Assembly: GCA_002395775.1 (NCBI GenBank)
Contig: DGUV01000056.1
Location: 121,390-185,389 of the forward strand
DNA from: Prevotellaceae bacterium UBA4301
GTDB taxonomy: Bacteria; Bacteroidota; Bacteroidia; Bacteroidales; Bacteroidaceae
Length of the DNA: 64,000 nucleotides
Reading direction: 5' to 3'
Of the stretch, positions 22,554 to 31,428 are shown in pieces. The translations under genes were made by a program, and so were the position numbers. The notes under the pieces were generated by a model. It did no database searches. It saw only the letters and a list, made by a program, of their open reading frames with translations, and had not been told where the DNA came from. Every line of letters starts with the position of its first letter. Position 1 is the first letter of the stretch.

Positions 22554-24100
22554 AGTTCGGGTCCTTTCTTGATTTGTTTACACATGATACTTATCTCCAC
22601 GGCCAAGAGCGTGGTGAAGAGGATGAGAAATAGGAAGAACGTGGTCATGACGGCCCCGCTGCCCAGGTGGCTAACACCTACCCATGTGGGCAGCATGTCC
22701 TGGATGGTCCAGGGCTGACGGCCGAACTCTGCCACCAACCATCCGCTTTCGCTGACGATGTAGGCCACGGGGATGCACAGCAGAGCCGCCCAATGGAACC
22801 AGCGCACCTCCGTAATCTTCCTTTTATATATAAGTAATAACGACAGCGCAAACAGCAGGACAAACAGGCATCCGCCCCCCACCATGATGCGGAAGGCATA
22901 GAAGCATACGGGGATGTAGGGTACCACCTGCGAGCGGTCCTTCACGTATCCGTAGCCGAAGTAGGGCATATTCTCCTTGATTTCAGCCCCCAGCGTTGCC
23001 AGGAATTCCTCGGGCGCTCCGTCCTTTTTGGCCTTGCGATACTCCTGCAAGGCCGTAATGGCACACCGGCCACGCTCAATCTTTTGTTCCAGTGAGAGTA
23101 CAACCGTTCCGTCCGCCTTCGTGTAACCATCCAGTATGTCACGTATGCCGGGCACCTGGCCGTGGATGTCATTTGTGGCCAGGAACGATAGGGCGTAGGG
23201 TACGGATATCTTCAACTGTGGCTCGTCATCGTTCTCGAAGTCGGGCTGCTGGAATGGATTGACGGCTGCGATGATGGTCAGCGGTTGGTCGGTGCCGCCC
23301 TTATAGAGAGCCTCCATGGCGGCCAGCTTCATGGACTGCGTCTGTGCGACGGTGTAGGCCGAATGATGGCCCGATAACATGATCAACACCGAGGAGATGA
23401 GGCCGAAGATGGCGCCCACCTTCAGGCTCTTCGTTGCAAACTCCGTGTGGCGATGCTTTAGGAGATACCAGCTTGACACGCCGACCACGAAGACGGCACC
23501 CAGCACCCATGCCGAGAGAACGGTGTGGACGAACTTGTCGACGGCCACGGGCGAGAAGGCTACGTCCAGGAAGCTCGTCATCTCGTTCCTGACGGTTTCG
23601 GGGTTGAACTCCTGGCCCACGGGATATTGCATCCACGAGTTTGCGACCAGAATCCACCAAGCGGAGATGGTTGCACCCAGTCCTGTGAGCCACGTACTGG
23701 CCAGGTGAAATCCCTTAGACACCTTGTTCCATCCGAAGAACATGACGGCCACGAAGGTTGACTCCATGAAGAATGCCACGATGCCCTCTATGGCCAACGG
23801 CGCTCCGAATACGTCGCCCACAAGGTAAGAATAGTTGCTCCAGTTCGTTCCGAACTCAAACTCCAGGATGATGCCTGTGGCCACGCCCATGGCGAAGTTA
23901 ATGCCGAAGAGCCGTTGCCAATACTTGGCCGTCTCTTCCCAGAACTGATTGCCGGTGCGGTAGTACAAGGTCTCCATGATTCCCATCACTACGGCCAGAC
24001 CGAGCGTCAGAGGCACGAACAGCCAGTGGTAGATGGCTGTCAGGGCGAACTGAGCCCTTGCCCAGTCCACCATTGTCATGTCGATGCTTAGTAGATTCAT
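22550..24100 (-). CDS. cydA: cytochrome bd oxidase subunit I
   Basis: 516 residues. H25 in the first helix (ALTAIYHWLFVPLTLGL) matches the haem b595/d ligand region, and the C-terminal GRQPWTIQDMLPT motif is characteristic of CydA. The quinol-binding Q-loop region (about 250-345) includes VNPFQQPDFENDDEPQLKIS and a long periplasmic segment. It catalyses quinol oxidation coupled to O2 reduction in the inner membrane. It lies between the DUF4492 gene (60 bp) and cydB (4-nt overlap). Confidence 0.96.
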   Translation of the reverse strand: MNLLSIDMTMVDWARAQFALTAIYHWLFVPLTLGLAVVMGIMETLYYRTGNQFWEETAKYWQRLFGINFAMGVATGIILEFEFGTNWSNYSYLVGDVFGAPLAIEGIVAFFMESTFVAVMFFGWNKVSKGFHLASTWLTGLGATISAWWILVANSWMQYPVGQEFNPETVRNEMTSFLDVAFSPVAVDKFVHTVLSAWVLGAVFVVGVSSWYLLKHRHTEFATKSLKVGAIFGLISSVLIMLSGHHSAYTVAQTQSMKLAAMEALYKGGTDQPLTIIAAVNPFQQPDFENDDEPQLKISVPYALSFLATNDIHGQVPGIRDILDGYTKADGTVVLSLEQKIERGRCAITALQEYRKAKKDGAPEEFLATLGAEIKENMPYFGYGYVKDRSQVVPYIPVCFYAFRIMVGGGCLFVLLFALSLLLIYKRKITEVRWFHWAALLCIPVAYIVSESGWLVAEFGRQPWTIQDMLPTWVGVSHLGSGAVMTTFFLFLILFTTLLAVEISIMCKQIKKGPEL

Positions 24101-24120
24101 AGAATTAGATTGTTTTATTG

Positions 24121-24160
24121 GTTAATGTTTAATGTTTAAGGTTTAACGTTTAATGTTTTT
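24121..24160 (-). repeat. degenerate TTTAATGTT spacer repeat
   Basis: Five variants of TTTAATGTT/TTTAACGTT fill the gap between the DUF4492 gene and cydA. Same style as the other A+T-rich spacers in this window. Confidence 0.65.
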
Positions 24161-24361
24161 CTATGGTTGAAGTTCTGTCGCGACGAACTCGGCCTCGTCT
24201 CCCCGGGCATGCTCCTTCAGATAGTTGGGGAAGAAGAATAGCTTAAGTACGAAGAAGATGATGAATAGCTTTATGAGGATGACGAGCCAAAGCGTGCGTC
24301 CCAGCGTCATCTCGCGGAAGCCTTGGTAGTAGAAATTCCATATTCTTTTAAGCGCATCCAT
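24161..24361 (-). CDS. DUF4492 small membrane protein of the cyd operon
   Basis: 66 residues with one transmembrane helix (about 22-44, RTLWLVILIKLFIIFFVLKLFFF) after an amphipathic N-terminus (MDALKRIWNFYYQGFREMTLG). DUF4492 genes regularly precede cydAB in Bacteroidota, so it is probably an accessory or assembly subunit of the bd oxidase, analogous in size to CydX though not clearly homologous. A TATCTTTG -7 box lies only 5 bp before the ATG, so the mRNA may be nearly leaderless. Confidence 0.9.
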   Translation of the reverse strand: MDALKRIWNFYYQGFREMTLGRTLWLVILIKLFIIFFVLKLFFFPNYLKEHARGDEAEFVATELQP

Positions 24362-24366
24362 CGGTG

Positions 24367-24425
24367 CAAAGATAATAAAAGTTTTATTATTTGTTTTACA
24401 ATTCTACAAATTTTGCGTAACTTTG
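24367..24425. promoter_or_regulatory. divergent promoter region, cyd operon and tolC exporter operon
   Basis: TATCTTTG on the minus strand (24367-24374) faces the DUF4492-cydAB operon; TAACTTTG on the plus strand (24418-24425) faces tolC with a TTTG candidate at 24390-24393. The spacing of 24 nt is longer than the usual 19-21, and the minus-strand box has no good -33 element. Confidence 0.55.
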
Positions 24426-24450
24426 CAGAGTTTTTTCGAAAAGATATTCT

Positions 24451-25914
24451 ATGAAGAGATATTTATTCTTGATACTTTGCCTTGTGGGTGTGTCCTATAT
24501 GGCTCACGCACAGCGAAAACTGAGCTTGGACAGCTGTCGCGCTATGGCTCTGCAGGGTAACAAGCAATTGACTTTAGCTCGACTCGGTCAGGACGTAGCC
24601 CGTGATGTCAAGAAGGCTGCGCGGACACATTACTTGCCTAAGGTCGATGCCTTAGGAGGATATTCCTACATGAGTAAGGAGGTCTCTATCCTGAACGACC
24701 GGCAGAAGTCGGCCTTAAGCAACGTGGGCACCAATGCCATCACAGGCCTGTCCACCTCCAGCATCGGCGCACAGTTGGCCCAGGTGCTCGCAGGGATGGG
24801 GATGAACCCCTCGCAGCTGCTGCCCGCCGCCGCTGCAACGCTCAACCAGACGGGGCAGAACGTGGTGGACGCCTTCCGCACGGACACGCGCAGCATGTGG
24901 GCCGGTACCGTACAACTGCGCCAGCCCCTCTACATGGGCGGCGCCATAAGGGCTGCCAACCGCATGGCCGATATCGGTGAGTCCGTTGCCGACATACGCA
25001 TCGAACAACAGATGCAAGAGACCATCTATGACGTTGACAAGGCGTATTGGCTCGTTGTCTCCCTCAGGCAGAAGCAGCGTTTGGCCGAGAGTTTCCGTGA
25101 CCTGGTTTCCCACCTTGATGAGGATGTGCATAAGATGATAGGGGAGGGTGTCGCTACACGTGCCGACGGGCTGAAGGTGGATGTGCGCGTCAATGAAGCC
25201 GAGATGAAGATTACAGAAGTAGAGAATGGCCTATCCCTATCCCGTATGCTTCTGTGTCAGTTGTGCGGACTTCCGCTCGACACCGACTTCGTCTTGGAGG
25301 ATGAAGATAAGGAACTTCAGGTCCCAACATTAGAGACACAACCGGATGGTGATGTTAACCTTCGTCCCGAACTGCGCCTATTGGAATCGGCCGTGGAGCT
25401 GAGCCGTCAGGGTGAGAAGCTCGCATTGGCACCCTATCTGCCTCATGTAGGCTTGGTTGCCGGTTATACCTTCTCCAACCCCAATGTCTTTAATGGCTTC
25501 GAGCAGAAGGTAGGTGGTTTCTGGAATGTGGGCGTAATGATTCACGTCCCCGTCTGGAACTGGATGGAAGGAAAGTTTAAGGTTCGTGCCGCTAAGACTT
25601 CTACCCTTATGGCCCAGACGACCTTGGACGAAGCACGCGAGAAGATAGACCTTCAGTTGGCACAAAGCAGGTTTAAGGTGACCGAAGCCCATAAGAAATT
25701 GCAGCGTGCCAATAAGGACATCGAGAGTGCAGAAGAGAACCTTCGTTGCGCAAATGCAGGCTTCCATGAAGGCGTGATAGATGCCACCACTGTGATGGCT
25801 GCCCAGACTGCCTGGCAACAGGCTGAGAGTCAGCGCATCGATGCTGAGATTGATGTCAGGATGGCTGAAACAACTTTGCGCAAGACCTTGGGAACTTTGT
25901 CAATTGATAGATAA
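24451..25914 (+). CDS. TolC-family outer-membrane efflux protein
   Basis: 487 residues: signal peptide MKRYLFLILCLVGVSYMAHA, then two long helical/strand repeats typical of OEP/TolC proteins (LSLDSCRAMALQGNKQL at the start; MAAQTAWQQAESQRIDAEID near the end). It forms the trimeric outer-membrane duct for the HlyD-type adaptor encoded 45 bp downstream. It contains an A/Q/L-rich insertion at about 85-140 (TGLSTSSIGAQLAQVLAGMG) between the first helices. Confidence 0.93.
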   Translation: MKRYLFLILCLVGVSYMAHAQRKLSLDSCRAMALQGNKQLTLARLGQDVARDVKKAARTHYLPKVDALGGYSYMSKEVSILNDRQKSALSNVGTNAITGLSTSSIGAQLAQVLAGMGMNPSQLLPAAAATLNQTGQNVVDAFRTDTRSMWAGTVQLRQPLYMGGAIRAANRMADIGESVADIRIEQQMQETIYDVDKAYWLVVSLRQKQRLAESFRDLVSHLDEDVHKMIGEGVATRADGLKVDVRVNEAEMKITEVENGLSLSRMLLCQLCGLPLDTDFVLEDEDKELQVPTLETQPDGDVNLRPELRLLESAVELSRQGEKLALAPYLPHVGLVAGYTFSNPNVFNGFEQKVGGFWNVGVMIHVPVWNWMEGKFKVRAAKTSTLMAQTTLDEAREKIDLQLAQSRFKVTEAHKKLQRANKDIESAEENLRCANAGFHEGVIDATTVMAAQTAWQQAESQRIDAEIDVRMAETTLRKTLGTLSIDR

Positions 25915-25957
25915 TTCAATAAATCGTAAATCGTAAATCGTTAAATCGTAAATAATA
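25915..25957 (+). repeat. degenerate AAATCGT spacer repeat
   Basis: Head-to-tail AAATCGTAAATCGTTAAATCGT units occupy the whole gap between the tolC-type and hlyD-type genes. Confidence 0.65.
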
Positions 25958-25959
25958 TT

Positions 25960-26943
25960 ATGAGCGAGAAATCACAACATACCAATGTGCTGCTGGCAAT
26001 CCTATGTTTTGCCGTAGTAGTTGGAGCGGTTGCTCTCATTGGTTTCTTCACTTTGGGTAACGAGCCCGAGGTGATACAGGGTCAGATGGATGTGACCGAA
26101 TATCGTGTGTCGAGCAAAGTGCCAGGCCGTATTCTGGAAATTAGGGTGCAGGAAGGCGATTATGTGCATGTGGGTGATACACTTGCCATACTGGATGCTC
26201 CCGAGGTGAATGCCAAGAAGGAACAGGCCAATGCCGTAGAGGAAGCTGCCTCTGCCATGAGCGAGATGGCTAAGAAGGGTGCGCGTCAGGAACAGATCCA
26301 AGGGGCGTATCAGCTATGGCAACAGGCCAAGGCTGCCCTGGAGATACACGAGAAATCGTATCAGCGTGTGCAGAAACTCTTCGATGAAGGCGTGTTGAGT
26401 GAACAGAAACGTGACGAGGCTTATGCCCAGTACACGGCTGCTCAAGCTCAGGCCAAAGCCGCCGAAAGTCAGTACAACATGGCCGTCAATGGGGCTCGTC
26501 GTGAGGAGAAGATGGCTGCAGCTGCTAAGGTTCAACAGGCTCGTGGTGTCGTAGCAGAGGTTAGCTCATACATCGGTGAGACTGTACAGATTGCTCAGAT
26601 GGAGGGTGAGGTTACAGACATCTATCCTCATGTGGGTGAGCTCGTAGGAACTGGGTCCCCCATCATGAGCGTTGCTATCATGAAAGACATGTGGGCCTCG
26701 TTCAACATCCGTGAGGACCAGCTCAAGGGCATGAAGATTGGCGACGAAGTGGAAACCTATATTCCAGCCTTCGACAAAACCCTCAAGATGAAGGTCTATT
26801 ACATGAAGGACCAAGGCTCGTATGCAGTATGGAAAGCAACCAAAGCCAATGGACGCTACGACCTTAAGACTTTCGAGGTCAAGGCTCGCCCTGTAGAAAA
26901 ACTTGAGGGCTTACGTCCTGGAATGTCTGTAATTATTAAATGA
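25960..26943 (+). CDS. HlyD-family periplasmic adaptor
   Basis: 327 residues, with one N-terminal transmembrane helix (about 10-32), a biotinyl-lipoyl half-motif (VSSKVPGRILEIRVQEGDYVHVGDTLAIL, about 46-75), a coiled-coil hairpin (about 75-190) and a C-terminal beta-barrel (GEVTDIYPHVGELVGTGSPIM). It bridges inner-membrane permeases to the TolC partner and resembles the YbhG/EmrA kind. The downstream permease genes suggest an ABC-2-type exporter of drugs or small molecules. Confidence 0.93.
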   Translation: MSEKSQHTNVLLAILCFAVVVGAVALIGFFTLGNEPEVIQGQMDVTEYRVSSKVPGRILEIRVQEGDYVHVGDTLAILDAPEVNAKKEQANAVEEAASAMSEMAKKGARQEQIQGAYQLWQQAKAALEIHEKSYQRVQKLFDEGVLSEQKRDEAYAQYTAAQAQAKAAESQYNMAVNGARREEKMAAAAKVQQARGVVAEVSSYIGETVQIAQMEGEVTDIYPHVGELVGTGSPIMSVAIMKDMWASFNIREDQLKGMKIGDEVETYIPAFDKTLKMKVYYMKDQGSYAVWKATKANGRYDLKTFEVKARPVEKLEGLRPGMSVIIK

Positions 26944-26962
26944 CTGGTTGTCAGTCAGTAGT

Positions 26963-28132
26963 ATGACTGTCCTTAAACGAATTCTTTATATTTCGCTGCG
27001 CGAGGCTCGAATCTTGGTGACCAACCCCATGTACTTCCTCTTCATGGTGTCGGCACCTATCATCGTCGTACTCTTTTTTACCACGTTCCTCAGGGACGGA
27101 CAACCCGTAGATATGCCTATAGGCGTGGTCGATCAGGATAATACCACCACCTCCCGTCGCCTCATACGCATGCTCGATGCTTTCCAGACCTCCAAGGTCG
27201 TTGGACAATATCCCACGGTCTCGGATGCCCGCCGAGCCATACAGCGCAATGAGATATATGCCTTCCTCCATATCCCGGCCGGTACCACCAGCAAGTTGCT
27301 GGCATCGCGCAAACCATCGGTGTCGTTCTATTACTCCATGACCACGCTCACCTCGGGCTCCCTTCTCTATCGCGACCTTAAGACCATCTCTTCACTGGGT
27401 AGCGCAGGGGTCATTCAGGCAAGCCTGAGGGCCCGGGGGGCTACGGACAAACAGGTCATGACCTATCTACAGCCCATCCAGATAGACTTGCACCAGATTG
27501 CTAACCCCACTATGGATTACAATGTGTTCCTTACCACCACGCTCGTTCCGGCCGTGCTCACACTATTCATGTTCCTCTTGGCCGCCTATTCATTAGGCAC
27601 GGAGCTTAAGTTCGAGACTGGGCCCAACCTGATGCACATGGCTGGGGACAATATATGGGTAGCCCTCATCGGAAAGATGACGCCCATGTTCTTCATCTTT
27701 CTCAACATCTTCTTCATCTACGAGTTGTATGTCTATTACTTCCTAGGCTTCCCCCATTTGGGTGGCCCTTGGCCAATAGCGTTGTTGGGCATACTTACGG
27801 TGACGGCTTCCTTAGGGTTCGGCGTTTTCATGTTCGGTCTCATACCTCAGCTCCGCATGTCTATGAGTATCTGCTCCCTCTGGGCAGTGCTCAGTTTTTC
27901 GCTGGCAGGTGCTTTCTTCCCTGTCTCCAGCATGGATGCACCCATTCAGTCTGTCGCCAACCTGTTCCCCATGCGACACTACTTCCTCATCTATCAGGCA
28001 ACGGTGTTTAATGGTTATCCTGTTTCCTCGGTATGGATTAATGTGGTGGCTCTTGTGGCATTCTCCCTGTTACCCTTGTTGGTATTCCCTCGCATTAAAA
28101 AGGCCTTGAAGTATTATGTTTATGTTCCTTAA
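26963..28132 (+). CDS. ABC-2 type transporter permease, first copy
   Basis: 389 residues from the ATG at 26963 (MTVLKRILYISLREARILVT); a TTG at 26948 would add five residues. It has one N-terminal helix, a large extracytoplasmic domain (about 45-170, VDMPIGVVDQDNTTTSRRLIR) and five or six C-terminal helices, the ABC2_membrane_3 layout of YbhR/YbhS proteins. No ATP-binding domain is present in it or in the neighbouring genes. It is followed 3 bp later by a second permease of similar length, presumably its heterodimer partner. Confidence 0.9.
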   Translation: MTVLKRILYISLREARILVTNPMYFLFMVSAPIIVVLFFTTFLRDGQPVDMPIGVVDQDNTTTSRRLIRMLDAFQTSKVVGQYPTVSDARRAIQRNEIYAFLHIPAGTTSKLLASRKPSVSFYYSMTTLTSGSLLYRDLKTISSLGSAGVIQASLRARGATDKQVMTYLQPIQIDLHQIANPTMDYNVFLTTTLVPAVLTLFMFLLAAYSLGTELKFETGPNLMHMAGDNIWVALIGKMTPMFFIFLNIFFIYELYVYYFLGFPHLGGPWPIALLGILTVTASLGFGVFMFGLIPQLRMSMSICSLWAVLSFSLAGAFFPVSSMDAPIQSVANLFPMRHYFLIYQATVFNGYPVSSVWINVVALVAFSLLPLLVFPRIKKALKYYVYVP

Positions 28133-28135
28133 GTC

Positions 28136-29305
28136 ATGAGCAAACTATATCAGGATATATGTGACATCTGCTTGGTGTGGCGCGACGAGATGAAGAACTT
28201 CGTCCATGACGAAGGTATCTTGTTGTTCTGTCTTCTCCTGCCTTTTGCCTACCCGCTGCTCTATGCTTGGATCTACAATAACGAGGTTGTCCGCGAGGTG
28301 CCTGTAGTGGTTGTCGATGACTCGCACTCGGCCTTTAGCCGCGAATTCATACAGCGTGTCGATGCTTCGCCCGATGTGCGTGTGGCCTATCGTGCAGGGT
28401 CGCTTGATGAAGCGCGCAGGATGGTTGAACAGCAAAAGGTCAGCGGCATCTATTATTTGCCTCCTGAATTAGAGACCAATGTCCTTAGAGGCCGGCAATC
28501 GTATATTAGCGTTTACACCGACATGGCCATAACGCTCTATTACAAGGCTATCTACCAAACGGCCACGGCCGTCGTGGGTGAGATGAACAAGGATATCCGC
28601 ATTAGCAGTATGACGGCTCTTACCACTCAGCGTGATGAAGATATCTCTTCCTCTCCTTTGAACTTCCATGAGGTCGCCATGTTTAATCCAGCGCAAGGCT
28701 ATGGCACTTTCATTTTGCCAGCCGTGCTTATACTCATCATCCAGCAAACCCTGATGCTTGGCATTGGCCTTTCCGAGGGAACGCGTCACGAACGTCATAA
28801 ATTCCTGCCGCAAGGCATTCAGACGGGGCGCGCTATGGGGCTACGCCTTGCTTTGGGTAAGGGTATGGCCTATTTTATGGTCTATGCCGTATGGACAGCC
28901 TATCTTACACTGGTTGTTCCCCGCTTGTTCGGCTTTGTCATGATAGCCCGTCCCTCCGACCTTATATTGTTCTTCTTCCCTTATTTAGTGGCATGCATCT
29001 CTTTTGGCTTGATGCTGTCATGGTTGGTCCGTTATCGTGAGAATGTATTGTTGCTCGTGGTATTCACGTCCATACCTTTCTTGTTCCTTTCAGGTATTTC
29101 GTGGCCTCAAAGTGCTATACCTCCCTTCTGGCGTATAATATCTTCCATTCTGCCCTCCACCTTTGCCATTCGTGGCTATGTCCGCATGGCTTCCATGGGA
29201 GCCACTTTGGGCGATGTGCTTGTCGAGTTCCGCGCTCTGTGGATTCAGACAGGAATCTATCTCGTATTGGCAAGCATAGTCATGCGTCGAAGCGCGAAAT
29301 CCTAA
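28136..29305 (+). CDS. ABC-2 type transporter permease, second copy
   Basis: 389 residues with the same plan as the upstream gene: helix (about 28-48), extracytoplasmic domain (about 50-185, VPVVVVDDSHSAFSREFIQ), then a block of membrane helices (about 190-385). It ends the TolC-HlyD-permease-permease operon; ndk follows from its own strong promoter. A separate ATPase would be needed for ABC-driven export and must be encoded elsewhere, if it exists. Confidence 0.9.
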   Translation: MSKLYQDICDICLVWRDEMKNFVHDEGILLFCLLLPFAYPLLYAWIYNNEVVREVPVVVVDDSHSAFSREFIQRVDASPDVRVAYRAGSLDEARRMVEQQKVSGIYYLPPELETNVLRGRQSYISVYTDMAITLYYKAIYQTATAVVGEMNKDIRISSMTALTTQRDEDISSSPLNFHEVAMFNPAQGYGTFILPAVLILIIQQTLMLGIGLSEGTRHERHKFLPQGIQTGRAMGLRLALGKGMAYFMVYAVWTAYLTLVVPRLFGFVMIARPSDLILFFFPYLVACISFGLMLSWLVRYRENVLLLVVFTSIPFLFLSGISWPQSAIPPFWRIISSILPSTFAIRGYVRMASMGATLGDVLVEFRALWIQTGIYLVLASIVMRRSAKS

Positions 29306-29318
29306 AAAATCTTAAAAA

Positions 29319-29350
29319 TTTGTCTGGTCGGGAACTTTTTCGTACCTTTG
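29319..29350 (+). promoter_or_regulatory. ndk promoter (consensus Bacteroidales type)
   Basis: -33 TTTG (29319-29322), 20-nt spacer, -7 TACCTTTG (29343-29350): an exact match to the TTTG-N19/21-TAnnTTTG consensus. It predicts an mRNA leader of about 55 nt before the ndk ATG at 29411. Confidence 0.85.
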
Positions 29351-29410
29351 CACACGAAATTATATAATTCATTCGTTCCTTTAGTATAAAGGAATCCCGA
29401 AAAAGACCAT

Positions 29411-29878
29411 ATGGAAAGAACTTTAGTATTACTGAAACCCTCCGTTGTTAAGCGCATGTTAATGGGCGAAATCATTAGCCGCTTTGAACGGAAGGGCCTC
29501 AGAATCATAGGCATGAAAATGCTCTACATGACCGACAAACTCCTTGAGGAACATTATTCTCATCTTAAGGATAAGCCTTTCTTCCCCCTGCTGAAGAAAT
29601 CGATGCAAGCCACCCCTGTTGTTGCCCTTTGCATAGAAGGCGTAGAGGTGGTGCGCGTGGTTCGCGCTATGGCGGGTGTTACCAATGGTCGTAATGCTGC
29701 CATTGGTACTATTCGTGGCGACTACTCTATGTCGAACCAGCAAAACATTGTCCATGCCAGTGATGGTGTTCATGTTGCAAAGATAGAGATTGACCGTTTC
29801 TTCAAACCCGAGGAGGTCTTTGACTTCGGCGATTTGAACTTCAGTTCCCTTTATGCTGTTGACGAAGTCGATCTGTAA
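29411..29878 (+). CDS. ndk: nucleoside-diphosphate kinase
   Basis: Balances NTP pools by a phosphohistidine mechanism. 155 residues with the catalytic H115 (NIVHASDG) and MERTLVLLKPSVVKRMLMGE at the N-terminus; TNGRNAAIGTIRGDY is the nucleotide-binding loop. The length is slightly above the classic 143 residues, as is common in Bacteroidales. It has its own consensus promoter and is 17 bp ahead of the M23 peptidase gene. Confidence 0.96.
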   Translation: MERTLVLLKPSVVKRMLMGEIISRFERKGLRIIGMKMLYMTDKLLEEHYSHLKDKPFFPLLKKSMQATPVVALCIEGVEVVRVVRAMAGVTNGRNAAIGTIRGDYSMSNQQNIVHASDGVHVAKIEIDRFFKPEEVFDFGDLNFSSLYAVDEVDL

Positions 29879-29895
29879 AAAACCTTATTTGAATC

Positions 29896-30840
29896 ATGAA
29901 AATAATCAATATATTTAAAACTGGATTAACAGCCATCGCGCTGACTTTTACAACATCTTCCGTTCAAGCTCAGGACCTTATGGCCCGCCAAGCACCTATC
30001 GACAGCCGCCTACGTGCGGTGGACTCGGTTGCTATCAAACGTTTGCTCAAAGCCGAATCAATGGAGAATCCCTCGGGTGACCTCTATCAGACCTGGGCTA
30101 ACGAATTTGTAAACTACGATCAGGCATTGCCTGCAGAATATCGCATAGACTTGCGTGACTTCCACATGCCTTGCGAAAGCCGTGTGGTAAATTCTCATTT
30201 TGGATATCGTCGTCAGTTTGGCCGCAATCACTATGGCACCGACATCAAAGTGTATGTTGGCGATACCATTCGTGCCGCCTTCAGCGGTAAGGTTCGTGTG
30301 GTACAAGACCAGGGCCGATATAGGGGATATGGCAAGTATATTATTATTCGCCATAGCAACGGACTGGAGACAACCTATGGTCATCTTTCGAAGCAACTTG
30401 TGAGGGAAGATCAGGTGGTGCGTGCCGGTGACCCCATCGGACTTGGTGGCAGCACAGGCTTCTCTACAGGTCCTCACCTCCATTTTGAGACTCGCTTGCT
30501 GGGAGAGAAGATTAATCCTGAAAAGTTATTCAGTTTTGAGGCTGGTGATGTTCGTGGCGACTACTATATCTGGCGTCGTAATGGCCGTTCCCAGTTGATG
30601 GCAGCCCACGACGTAAGCAACCTGCCCGAGGTGGAGGATAAGGCTGAAGAATCTCGTGCCTACCAGCAGAAGCGCATAGCAGAACGCCAGTCGCGTTCGC
30701 GTGTCCACAAAGTGCGTTCGGGCGACACGCTCAGCAAGATTGCGAGGAAGTACGGGACTACGGTTGATCGTCTTTGCCGCCTGAACAACATCTCGCGCTC
30801 AAAGGCCCTGAAGCCTGGCCAGATACTGAAGTGCTCATAA
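29896..30840 (+). CDS. M23 family peptidase with C-terminal LysM domain
   Basis: 314 residues: signal peptide (about 1-25, cleaved at VQA-QD), then an M23/LytM domain (about 95-215) whose zinc ligands are seen in HYGTDIKV, YGHLS and GPHLHFET. A LysM peptidoglycan-binding domain follows at about 268-312 (HKVRSGDTLSKIARKYGTTVDRLCRLNNI). It is either an active cell-wall endopeptidase or an amidase activator; the intact H, D and HxH residues favour activity. The stop codon lies 9 bp before the DUF1599 gene. Confidence 0.93.
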   Translation: MKIINIFKTGLTAIALTFTTSSVQAQDLMARQAPIDSRLRAVDSVAIKRLLKAESMENPSGDLYQTWANEFVNYDQALPAEYRIDLRDFHMPCESRVVNSHFGYRRQFGRNHYGTDIKVYVGDTIRAAFSGKVRVVQDQGRYRGYGKYIIIRHSNGLETTYGHLSKQLVREDQVVRAGDPIGLGGSTGFSTGPHLHFETRLLGEKINPEKLFSFEAGDVRGDYYIWRRNGRSQLMAAHDVSNLPEVEDKAEESRAYQQKRIAERQSRSRVHKVRSGDTLSKIARKYGTTVDRLCRLNNISRSKALKPGQILKCS

Positions 30841-30849
30841 TTCCGAGCC

Positions 30850-31428
30850 ATGAATACCGAACAACAATTCAGACAGGTCATGGCCGAGTGCCGTGAACTG
30901 TTTGCCAACAAGCTGCACGATTACGGGGCAGCTTGGCGCATTATGCGTCCCTCTTCAGTCACAGACCAGATATACATCAAGGCCAACCGCATCCGCAGTA
31001 TTGAGACAAAGGGCGTGGCGCTGGTGGATGAGGGCATCAGACCTGAATTCATAGGAATTGTCAACTATGCCATCATTGGGCTTATTCAACTCGAATTAGG
31101 TTTTTCTGATGTGGTCGATGACATGTCGGCCGATGAGGCTCTTGCCGCTTATGATCGTTGGGCTGATAAGACGCTTAAACTGATGCTGCGCAAGAATCAC
31201 GATTACGACGAGGCTTGGCGTGGCATGCGTATCAGCAGCTACACCGACCTTATTCTGATGAAAATATTCCGAACGAAACAAATCGAATCGCTCAGCGGAG
31301 CGACGTTGGTGTCCGAGGGCATCGACGCAAACTATATGGACATGATGAACTATGCGGTCTTTGGACTGATTAAACTGACCTTTGGCGATGACGAAGATAG
31401 CCAAGCAGATTCGTTGGCTGGGCGTTAA
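30850..31428 (+). CDS. DUF1599 protein
   Basis: 192 residues made of two homologous halves, each with a KLHDYGAAWRIMRPSSVTDQIYIKANRI-type block (about 20-50 and 112-145). It is found throughout Bacteroidota, typically in the DUF1599-DoxX-tpiA order seen here, and has no known biochemical role. The repeated DYGAAWR/DYDEAWR motif may form a nucleotide- or phosphate-binding site (speculative). The next gene starts inside it, with a 41-nt overlap. Confidence 0.88.
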   Translation: MNTEQQFRQVMAECRELFANKLHDYGAAWRIMRPSSVTDQIYIKANRIRSIETKGVALVDEGIRPEFIGIVNYAIIGLIQLELGFSDVVDDMSADEALAAYDRWADKTLKLMLRKNHDYDEAWRGMRISSYTDLILMKIFRTKQIESLSGATLVSEGIDANYMDMMNYAVFGLIKLTFGDDEDSQADSLAGR

